From Synechococcus sp. RCC307 (GTDB lineage: Bacteria > Cyanobacteriota > Cyanobacteriia > PCC-6307 > Cyanobiaceae), in assembly GCA_000063525.1 (NCBI GenBank), contig CT978603.1:925105-989104 (forward strand): a DNA stretch of 64,000 nucleotides. The letters are read 5' to 3'. Position 1 is the first letter of the stretch. Each line of letters opens with the position of its first letter. The position numbers and the translations under genes were made by a program. Below, piece after piece: positions 57,958-64,000 of this stretch. The notes under the pieces were generated by a model. That model had not been told where the DNA came from. It searched no databases and worked only from the letters and a program-made list of their open reading frames with translations.

Positions 57958-58383
57958 ATGGATTCCCTTACTGCGTTTGCCGCCATTGGCCTGACGGCTG
58001 TGGCCTGGGATGGTTCGCTCACCCCCGCTGGTGGTCGCGCGTTCCGTCATGCCCTCGACTACCGCGAGCCCTACTGCTCCCTCAATGAGCAAGACATGGT
58101 GGAGTTGATGGATTGCCTGCTGACCCGTCGCCGCGAAATCGGCAACACAGCTCTGATGCTTGAGGCCGCACAAGCCCTCAGCAGCACGCAATCGCTCACG
58201 GCCTACGCCATGGCGTCCGAGTTGATGCGCTCCGATGGCCCCTACGAGGCCGATGAGCGGCGCCACTTGGACCACCTGGCACTGATCCTGTCGATCGCGA
58301 AGCCTGAATCCGATCGCATCGATTCGGTTTTTGATGTGTTGCACAACCGTCTGGCCCTGCGCTCAGAGCTCCAACCGGCTTGA
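57958..58383 (+). CDS. TerB-like helical protein
   Basis: The 141-residue product begins MDSLTAFAAIGLTAVAWDGS and resembles the TerB/TerB-like fold: an AVAWDGSLTP start, a long helical array and DGPYEADERRHLDHLALILS near residues 90-115. In TerB the acidic residues bind metals or phosphate-like ligands. The relation to tellurite resistance is by fold only; no other ter gene is nearby. Confidence 0.7.
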   Translation: MDSLTAFAAIGLTAVAWDGSLTPAGGRAFRHALDYREPYCSLNEQDMVELMDCLLTRRREIGNTALMLEAAQALSSTQSLTAYAMASELMRSDGPYEADERRHLDHLALILSIAKPESDRIDSVFDVLHNRLALRSELQPA

Positions 58384-58402
58384 AGCTGGCTAAACAAGGG
58401 GC

Positions 58403-58591
58403 ATGACCTCTTGGCTCGATTCGCTCCGCTGGCCGGTGGCGTTGGTGATCGTGGTGTGGCTGTTGACGCGCGCTGCGATCAGCATTGCCCGCGCTGGGAT
58501 TCGGGTGGAGATTTTCACGCGCCGGCCGATTCAGATCAAAACAGGTGAGGAGGCGATTGAGGCCAAGGTCACCAAGGTGAAGCTGCTCTGA
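58403..58591 (+). CDS. Small membrane protein, 62 residues
   Basis: ATG 58403 opens MTSWLDSLRWPVALVIVVWL, an N-terminal membrane helix, then a basic soluble tail (VEIFTRRPIQIKTGEEAIEA). It is followed 4 nt later by the HicA-like gene and is probably in one operon with it. Not a HicB antitoxin by sequence. Confidence 0.6.
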   Translation: MTSWLDSLRWPVALVIVVWLLTRAAISIARAGIRVEIFTRRPIQIKTGEEAIEAKVTKVKLL

Positions 58592-58595
58592 GCCC

Positions 58596-58826
58596 ATGAG
58601 CCATCACCACAGCGATGTGCTCAAGCCCAAGGAGGTGGTTCGGATCTTGGAACACCTTGGCTTTGAACATGTGCGCAACCACGGCTCCCATCAGCACTTT
58701 CGCGATGCCAACGGCCGCCACACGGTGGTTCCTGTGCACCCCGGCAGTGATCTGTTGCCCGGCCTCGCCCGGCGGATCGCCAAGGAGATCGGGATGAGCT
58801 TTGAGGAGTTCCTCAGCCACCGCTGA
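58596..58826 (+). CDS. HicA-like protein (YcfA family)
   Basis: The 76-residue protein has the HicA dsRBD-like order: KPKEVVRILEHLGFEHV, then GSHQHFRDANGRHTVVPVHP with the conserved catalytic His, and LARRIAKEIGMSFEEFL. HicA toxins cleave RNA and are normally paired with a HicB antitoxin. No HicB-type frame lies in either neighbour, so it may be an orphan with another role. Length is normal. Confidence 0.85.
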   Translation: MSHHHSDVLKPKEVVRILEHLGFEHVRNHGSHQHFRDANGRHTVVPVHPGSDLLPGLARRIAKEIGMSFEEFLSHR

Positions 58827-58900
58827 GCTCAGCAAGGTTAAGGAAAGGGGCTCAAAAATTAAGAAACTCCCTCACACCTTGTGCCCCGCAGGGGGTCTTC

Positions 58901-58917
58901 GTTAAATAGGATTTAAC
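58901..58917. promoter_or_regulatory. Perfect palindrome GTTAAAT-AGG-ATTTAAC
   Basis: A 7-bp perfect inverted repeat with 3-nt centre, 24 nt upstream of the ATG at 58942; its AT-rich, operator-like placement suggests a transcription factor site. Confidence 0.5.
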
Positions 58918-58941
58918 CAAGCGTCAAACAGGGAGGGGGGT

Positions 58942-59112
58942 ATGCGTAAATCATCGGCCCACTCTCAAGTCCTCCAGCTGGTCAACATCATGCGGATCGA
59001 AGAGAAGGCCCGCAGTTGCACCAACCGTGAAGAAGCTCGCCTGCTCATCCGCGAGAGCGATCAGGCCAAGCGTGCCCTTTGGGGCAGCACTGACTTGAAC
59101 TACGGCTGCTAA
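58942..59112 (+). CDS. Small helical basic protein, 56 residues
   Basis: ATG 58942 follows GGGAGGGGGG. The product begins MRKSSAHSQVLQLVNIMRIE and is amphipathic and helical to LNYGC, with two Cys. An AT-rich palindrome lies upstream. The stop overlaps the terminator shared with ppa. Family not recognised. Confidence 0.65.
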   Translation: MRKSSAHSQVLQLVNIMRIEEKARSCTNREEARLLIRESDQAKRALWGSTDLNYGC

Positions 59113-59140
59113 AAAGCCCACCACCGCAAGGGTGATGGGC
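59111..59140 (-). terminator. Intrinsic terminator for ppa
   Basis: GCCCACCACC pairs with GGTGATGGGC (one mismatch) and is followed by TTTTT on the minus strand. Confidence 0.8.
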
Positions 59141-59162
59141 CAAGACAACACAAACGCTTGGC

Positions 59163-59750
59163 TCAGTTAACGAGCTTGGGAGCGATGATCTCGTCGTAGC
59201 GCTTTTCGCAGTCGCGGATGATCTTCACGGCTTCGTCATTGCCAAAGAAGCCGTTCACGGTGCAGGTGCCGGGCTTCTTCAGATCCTTGTAGTGCTCCCA
59301 GTAGTAGGTGGTCTCTTTGATCCAGTGCTCACCGAGTTGCTCGTAGCTGGTGATGTGATCCATGCGCTTGTCATCGGCCAGCACGCAGATGACCTTGTCG
59401 TCGACCTCGCCGCCATCATCGAATTTCATGATGCCGATGATGCGGGCCTCCACCAAGGAGCCGGGCACCAGGGGTTCGGTGATGCCAACGATCTCCACAT
59501 CGAGCGGGTCGCCGTCCTCATCCCAGGTGCGGGGCAGGCAGCCGTAGGCAAAGGGATAGGCCAGGGAGGAGTAACCAACCCGGTCCAGCTTCAGGTGGCC
59601 GGTTTCAGTGATCAGCTCGTACTTATTGATCGTCATGGAGTTCAGCTCCACGATCACGTTCAAACGCAGCTCGTCGGCATCGGCGAAAGCCGGCAGCACG
59701 TGCAGCAGGTTCAGCATCGTGCGGCTGGGCGCGTGATCGATATTGGCCAT
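59163..59750 (-). CDS. ppa: Soluble inorganic pyrophosphatase
   Basis: The 195-residue enzyme has the family I signature DEDGDPLDV and the surrounding YPFAYGCLPRTW. It hydrolyses pyrophosphate in the cytosol, pulling biosynthetic reactions forward. ATG 59750 is preferred; a later ATG at 59717 is possible. A terminator follows. Monocistronic by position. Confidence 0.93.
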   Translation of the reverse strand: MANIDHAPSRTMLNLLHVLPAFADADELRLNVIVELNSMTINKYELITETGHLKLDRVGYSSLAYPFAYGCLPRTWDEDGDPLDVEIVGITEPLVPGSLVEARIIGIMKFDDGGEVDDKVICVLADDKRMDHITSYEQLGEHWIKETTYYWEHYKDLKKPGTCTVNGFFGNDEAVKIIRDCEKRYDEIIAPKLVN

Positions 59751-59799
59751 CGGTTGGAGCGAGAAGCGCCGGGATCCTACCGGCCGTCTCGAAACAGCC

Positions 59800-59970
59800 T
59801 CAAATCAGCTTGCCGCTGGGCACCTTGGGGCACTCCCGTTGCGGCAGGGCCTTGATGAACTGCTGTTGCAGCAGCAAGCGGTGCTTGAGCATCCGGTTTT
59901 CACGCACCAGCTGGGTGCCAATGGCCACGGCCATTAACACCATCAATACCAACCATGGTCTGCTGCCCAT
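59800..59970 (-). CDS. Small membrane-anchored protein, 56 residues
   Basis: ATG 59970 opens MGSRPWLVLMVLMAVAIGTQ, one helix, then a basic helical part (ENRMLKHRLLLQQQFIKALP) ending SGKLI with one Cys. It lies 12 nt after the stop of the ATP-grasp gene on the same strand. Family not recognised. Confidence 0.55.
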   Translation of the reverse strand: MGSRPWLVLMVLMAVAIGTQLVRENRMLKHRLLLQQQFIKALPQRECPKVPSGKLI

Positions 59971-59982
59971 GGGCGGATCGTA

Positions 59983-61455
59983 TTAGTGATCGCCCAGTAG
60001 GCGCGCTTTGGTGCGCGCATAGACCTGCTCGGCTTCCTGGGCGCTGCGGCCGATGCAGGTCATGCCGAGCTTGCCGTGCTCCGACAGGCAACCAAGCAGA
60101 TGAAAGACGCTGCCGCTTTCACCGAGGGCGTCGTAATGCAGCCCGGCGCCAGCCACTAGATCAATGAGATCCATCGGCAGCAGCCCGCGCAGCCGCGGGT
60201 TGGTGAAGTTGTCGGTGGCCTTGTAGTGCAGTTCGCTGCCGGTGGGGGAGAGAAAACGTCCGCTGTCTTGGCAGAGCCGGCCATTGCTCAGATAGCGCAG
60301 AGCCTGCATCGGGTGGGTGGTGCCGCCTTTGCGCAGGTTCACCTCAATGGCCTGGAGATCCCACTGCTCTCCGAAGCGGCGGGCCAGCCCATCCACGGAG
60401 AAATGATCCAGAGCGCCAAGCTTGGCCAATTCAGCGCCCACAGCCAGGCCCCAACGCTGCAGCTCGCAGCGGTAGTGCTCACGAGCCGGGAACTGGCAGC
60501 CCAGATAGGTCTGCCCGCTGGGGCCACCCAGCAGTTGTTCATGGGTGGAGAGCACTTCCACATGCCCGCCGGGATGGATCATTCCCTGCACGCTCGGTGA
60601 GCTCAGCTCCTCGCCGCCGCTCAGCCACGCCTCCACCAAGGCCCCTTGGCTCACCAGCAGCTCGCGCCAGCCAGCCGCTGGCATGGGCAATTGCTCCAAT
60701 CGCTCGCTGAGTTGCTGCCGCAGGCCAGCCGCATTGCTGCGCTCCAGGCCAGCCAGCTCCAGGGGGGCATTGCCTTCCCCACTGAAACCCTCATTGAGCT
60801 TCACCACAGCACGCTGCAATTCGCTTTCGAGCTCGACGAGTTCGGCGCAGGCTTCCACCAGATCGCTGAAGCTGTGCACCAGCTCTGAGCCAGCGGGATG
60901 GGTGAGCCCGCAGCGGCTGAACAGCTGGCGGCTGCCGGCTTTGCTGCCCCAGTAGGCCAGCGCTGGATCGGTGCCCAACAGCGGCACTTGCAAGGTTTCT
61001 GAGAGCTGGCGCTCCAGCTCGCCAACGTTGAAGCAGCTGATGTAGCTGCGATCCAGGTTGAGCACTTGGCGGATGCGTTGCAGCAGCCGCGGCCGCTCCA
61101 GCAATTTGGCCGCCAAGGGCCTGGGGCTGGCGTCGTCGGTGTCGAAGAGTTTGAGCCGATGGCGTGCATGGGAGATCGGCACGCCGGGCAAGAGCTCCAG
61201 CACCGCATCCACCACCAATTCCGGCAGCAACTTGCTGGTGACAAACACCATGCGCGCTTTGGGCTGCCGTAGCCGAATCAGCTCAAACAGCTGGCGCTCT
61301 TCGTAGTGGTGCACCCCTTGAACCAGGGCAATCTGCTGGGCATCGAGATTCAGCGATGGCACCACCAGCACATCCCAGGGTGCTGGTGATCCATCGACGT
61401 CATCGACATCCGCTGAGAGGCGCTGCTGCAGCTCCGCAAAGCTCAGGGCTGACAT
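59983..61455 (-). CDS. ATP-grasp protein related to peptide ligase PGM1
   Basis: From ATG 61455 (ATG 61479 is an alternative) the product has about 490 residues. An N-terminal region (about 1-170) is followed by an ATP-grasp-like core with AVVKLNEGFSGEGNAPLELA, VEAWLSGGEELSSPSVQGMI and AIEVNLRKGGTTHPMQALRY, the last giving metal-ligand Glu/Asn residues. I associate it with the PGM1-related peptide ligase family, which joins amino acid-like parts using ATP. The product is unknown. Divergent from the sensor kinase gene. Confidence 0.75.
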   Translation of the reverse strand: MSALSFAELQQRLSADVDDVDGSPAPWDVLVVPSLNLDAQQIALVQGVHHYEERQLFELIRLRQPKARMVFVTSKLLPELVVDAVLELLPGVPISHARHRLKLFDTDDASPRPLAAKLLERPRLLQRIRQVLNLDRSYISCFNVGELERQLSETLQVPLLGTDPALAYWGSKAGSRQLFSRCGLTHPAGSELVHSFSDLVEACAELVELESELQRAVVKLNEGFSGEGNAPLELAGLERSNAAGLRQQLSERLEQLPMPAAGWRELLVSQGALVEAWLSGGEELSSPSVQGMIHPGGHVEVLSTHEQLLGGPSGQTYLGCQFPAREHYRCELQRWGLAVGAELAKLGALDHFSVDGLARRFGEQWDLQAIEVNLRKGGTTHPMQALRYLSNGRLCQDSGRFLSPTGSELHYKATDNFTNPRLRGLLPMDLIDLVAGAGLHYDALGESGSVFHLLGCLSEHGKLGMTCIGRSAQEAEQVYARTKARLLGDH

Positions 61456-61552
61456 GGCCGCTGGAAGGCTGGCTCTCATCCTGATCAGGTTTTGCCGTTT
61501 GCGCTTGAAAGCCAGAGCTGACAACAGCGCCTGGGCTGTTGACCATGGAGAG

Positions 61553-62962
61553 ATGACAAGCCAGAGACATTGGCGCGATCGCTTGCTGGGCACCCTCCAG
61601 GGGCAGCTGCAGCTGGCCACTTATGTGACGGTGTTTCTGGGCTTCACCGGAGCCTCCTGCGCGGGGCTCTGGGTGAGCGAGCGAAACCTGTTCCGCCAAC
61701 ACAGCATGGCCGTAGTGCAATCGGCAGCTGGGATTGCTCAGGCCCTGGAGCGGTTGCCGGATCCGCCCAGTCGTCTACGGGTGCAGCAGCAACTCGAGAG
61801 CATCAGCGATAAGCGCACCATTTTTTGGTTTCAACAGAACGATGGCTCGCTGATCTTTCCGCGATCGCCGCTGCAGCCCCCCAGCGCCTACCTGCTGGAG
61901 CGGGCCCAGGCCCAGCCCTCACAGCAGGTGATCACCGATGCCCAACGGCGCTATCTCACCAAAGAGGTGCTGCGCTTGCCCAGTGGGGCCAGTGTTTGGG
62001 CTGCTTGTGATGTGAGCGTTAGCTCGCTGGCCTTCAGCTCCTACATCTCTTGGATGATCCTGATTTGGTCGGTCTGTTTGGTGCTGACCCTCTTGGTGGT
62101 CACTGTGTTGGTGCGGCGCATTGTTCGGCCCTTGCGGCAACTCAGCGAGCTCACCGAAACGGTGACAGCCGACACGTTGCAGAACTCCCACGTGCAGTTC
62201 AGCGCTGCCCCTGAAGAGATCAGCCGCCTGGCGGAGAACTATGAGGAGCTGTTGCAGCGTTTGTCGCTGTCGTGGAGCCATCAACGCCAGTTCGTGAGCG
62301 CTGTGAGCCATGAGCTGCGTACACCGCTCACGATTGTTGGCGGTTACATCAAGCGCACCCTCCGCACCGGAGACACTCTCGAGGCTTCCCAGCGCAAGGG
62401 GTTGCAAACCGCTGAGCAGGAAACCCTGCGCATGCGCCATTTGCTCGATGATTTGCTCGATTTATCCCGCGGTGATTCAGGTCGGCTCAGCGTGAGCCAG
62501 CAGCCGGTGGCGTTGCTGCCGTTGCTGGAGCAGGTGCAGGAGTTGGCCCAGAGCACGCAGCAGCGCAGCATCGTTTTGCTGCTGCCAGATTCCGCTGAGC
62601 TGATCGCCAATGCCGATCCCGATCGCTTGCAGCAGGTGCTGCTGAATTTGATTGAAAATGCCTGTAAGTATTCCGGGCCCCAAGCGCCGGTTGAGCTGGC
62701 CCTGCTGTCATCCCCCGACGAGCTGACGATCGAAGTGCGTGATCAGGGCATTGGGGTGCCGCCTGAGGATCAAGAACGCATCTTTGAGCGCTTCCAGCGC
62801 GCCACCAATGCCCCTGCTGGTGAGGGCTCTGGCTTGGGCTTATCGGTGGTGCGATTGTTGGTGGAGGGCATGGGCGGCCAGGTCAGCCTGCGCAGCCAGC
62901 TCGGCAGAGGCAGTGTGTTCAGCCTGCACCTGCGTCCCGTTGAACGCGCCGATCACACCTGA
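61553..62962 (+). CDS. HAMP-type sensor histidine kinase
   Basis: From ATG 61553 the 469-residue product has two membrane segments (about 20-40 and 162-186) around a periplasmic loop, a HAMP linker, a HisKA domain with SHELRTPL, and a HATPase domain with NLIENACKYSG, DQGIGVPPEDQERIFERF and GSGLGLSVV. It is a complete membrane sensor kinase. No response regulator is adjacent, so its partner is elsewhere. The signal is unknown. Confidence 0.9.
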   Translation: MTSQRHWRDRLLGTLQGQLQLATYVTVFLGFTGASCAGLWVSERNLFRQHSMAVVQSAAGIAQALERLPDPPSRLRVQQQLESISDKRTIFWFQQNDGSLIFPRSPLQPPSAYLLERAQAQPSQQVITDAQRRYLTKEVLRLPSGASVWAACDVSVSSLAFSSYISWMILIWSVCLVLTLLVVTVLVRRIVRPLRQLSELTETVTADTLQNSHVQFSAAPEEISRLAENYEELLQRLSLSWSHQRQFVSAVSHELRTPLTIVGGYIKRTLRTGDTLEASQRKGLQTAEQETLRMRHLLDDLLDLSRGDSGRLSVSQQPVALLPLLEQVQELAQSTQQRSIVLLLPDSAELIANADPDRLQQVLLNLIENACKYSGPQAPVELALLSSPDELTIEVRDQGIGVPPEDQERIFERFQRATNAPAGEGSGLGLSVVRLLVEGMGGQVSLRSQLGRGSVFSLHLRPVERADHT

Positions 62963-63309
62963 TGCTCGCCTACCTCGTTGCCACATCACTGCTGATCCCG
63001 GCCAACCTCTGGGCTGCGATCACCCCGCACCTGCATAGCGAAGTGTCGATGCGGATCCTGCATGGGCTCTCCACGCTGGCGCTGCTGCCGTTGCTCTGGC
63101 AGCTCTGGGTGCGCCGCAAGCAAGATCTGCTCGTTTTCAGCCTGGTGTTGGCGGTGTTTTTGCTGGTGATGGTGGTGGTGAACGGTTGGATCACCTTTAT
63201 GGGGATGGGCGTGCAATTTGGCTGGCTGGATCACATCTTTTTGGCGATCGCCTGCAGCAGCGTGATTGCCTATTTCTTTGCTGAGCCCTCGTTGAGCGAA
63301 GGCGGCTAG
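62962..63309 (+). CDS. Four-helix membrane protein
   Basis: The 115-residue product starts at ATG 62962, overlapping the kinase stop (TGATG), so the two are translationally coupled. Four hydrophobic segments span most of its length. A role in signalling with the kinase is inferred from coupling only. Family not recognised. Confidence 0.65.
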   Translation: MLAYLVATSLLIPANLWAAITPHLHSEVSMRILHGLSTLALLPLLWQLWVRRKQDLLVFSLVLAVFLLVMVVVNGWITFMGMGVQFGWLDHIFLAIACSSVIAYFFAEPSLSEGG

Positions 63310-64000
63310 GCCACCCCGGCGTTCAAGCCGCCGTCATCAGCGGGCCTGGGCCTGCCGTCGGGAAGGGCTGCGAATTGATCACGCCAGTGCTGCACCCAGT
63401 TCTGCTGGCTGTGCTCATAGAGGTGTTGCAGCTCGCCGACGGCAGTGGCGTTGAAATCCACGCGCAGATCCAGCAGCGGGAAATCCAGCTCGCCGCTGAC
63501 CTGCAGCGCTGCTGAGCTGGCCATCGGTGAGCGCCGATCACCACCAGCGGCTTCACCGGCCGCCAGCGCGCTCAACACCCGCCGGCCAATCTTCCAGCTG
63601 GGGTTGCTGTCGCGGAAGGTTTCGGCCATGGCCTCCAGCACCGCTGTGTTCTCGAGCCAATTGCCAGCCACGCTGAAGTTCTCGCCGCAGAGATGGCCGG
63701 CAAAGCCATTGCACTCTCCACCGGTCCAGGCCGATGAGCGCCCCTCGGCGTCCACCAGTTGAATCTGCCGGGCGTTGCGTTGCTCATCGCCTTTGAGCAG
63801 CCATTCGAGGGCTTCATTGGCGCTCAGTCCATTGCCGAGGGCTTCCAGTCCGCGGTGGGCCAGATAAGGGTTGGTGGCGCCTTGGCTGGCAGCAGCTCCA
63901 ATGTTCCTGCGCAGATGAGGAACGGTGGCGCCCACAGCGAGGTGGAACGTCGCCACAGCGACAGCAAATCGACCATTCCCAGGGTCTCGGGCAACGATCG
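63306..64000 (-). CDS. DUF1028 family protein, N-terminus beyond the window
   Basis: The frame continues past the right edge: upstream of the first in-window start-like codon it reads IVARDPGNGRFAVAV without a stop, which matches the family's S-I-V-A-R-D-P start. Conserved features include GATNPYLAHRGLEAL and ECNGFAGHLCGENFSVAGN. DUF1028 proteins have an Ntn-hydrolase-like fold and no settled function. The stop overlaps the convergent membrane gene by 4 nt. Confidence 0.85.
   Translation of the reverse strand, partial: IVARDPGNGRFAVAVATFHLAVGATVPHLRRNIGAAASQGATNPYLAHRGLEALGNGLSANEALEWLLKGDEQRNARQIQLVDAEGRSSAWTGGECNGFAGHLCGENFSVAGNWLENTAVLEAMAETFRDSNPSWKIGRRVLSALAAGEAAGGDRRSPMASSAALQVSGELDFPLLDLRVDFNATAVGELQHLYEHSQQNWVQHWRDQFAALPDGRPRPADDGGLNAGVA

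Noticed and set aside
58860-58920. Yfr1-like small RNA (ACTCCCTCACAC)
   Set aside because: The loop string is one base off the known ACTCCTCACAC core and neither of the flanking hairpins is present.
1-64000. CRISPR arrays, tRNA or rRNA genes, transposases, phage genes
   Set aside because: No regular repeat-spacer pattern, no complete cloverleaf or conserved rRNA segment, and no integrase or transposase-like protein was found on either strand by eye.

Overview
The window looks like chromosome of a marine or brackish Synechococcus/Cyanobium-type picocyanobacterium. The grounds are a BicA-like SulP bicarbonate transporter, a carotenoid-isomerase-like FAD enzyme, a CYP120-like P450, DUF3303/DUF3764 proteins, a Nif11 protein, a PGM1-type ATP-grasp protein, and very many tiny proteins of 35-110 residues in compact intergenic spacing. 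I see no rRNA, tRNA, CRISPR array, transposase or phage gene. Both ends cut a gene: a PgsA-type enzyme at the left and a DUF1028 protein at the right.

Layout. 1-9 kb: PgsA end, a CBS protein, then a tightly overlapped minus-strand operon of ATP-dependent DNA ligase, Lhr-type helicase, an ion-channel-like protein and a PdeM phosphoesterase. This operon is flanked on both sides by two paralogous membrane-anchored proteins of unknown function. 9-14 kb: CorA between two diverged direct repeats, a PiT-like permease broken by a 7-bp tandem duplication, and a deoxyribosyltransferase. 14-21 kb: a prohibitin gene whose 3' end recurs as fragments downstream, among small exported and cytosolic proteins. 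21-34 kb: mostly classical metabolism and transport (endonuclease III, FAD oxidoreductase, BicA, flavin reductase, GH57, ferredoxin-MBL, DUF924, OsmC, Coq4-like, SMR), plus a cupin-like gene with an internal stop. 34-50 kb: an accessory stretch made almost wholly of small genes, hairpins, dispersed repeats and non-coding gaps. 50-64 kb: Nif11, TIGR03643, P450, DJ-1/PfpI, SelO, a COG2509 FAD protein, TerB-like, a HicA-like protein, pyrophosphatase, an ATP-grasp protein, a sensor kinase and a DUF1028 protein.

How things may work together. The ligase-helicase-phosphoesterase set is the known ligase-associated DNA damage response module, here with a channel-like gene built into it; its usual MBL exonuclease is not in the window. 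BicA points to inorganic carbon uptake. The most novel material is non-classical: (i) three dispersed copies of a tiny ORF with strong ribosome binding sites encoding 13-14 residue MDDTPP-like peptides, each followed by a conserved 14-nt block; (ii) three prohibitin 3' ends that bound small-gene cassettes; (iii) a 30-nt leader placed exactly 17 nt before two small exported-protein genes; (iv) interlocked perfect inverted repeats with pseudoknot geometry; (v) G-tract palindromes each followed about 100 nt later by an intrinsic terminator; (vi) a family of three tiny paralogues. All functions proposed for these are inference.
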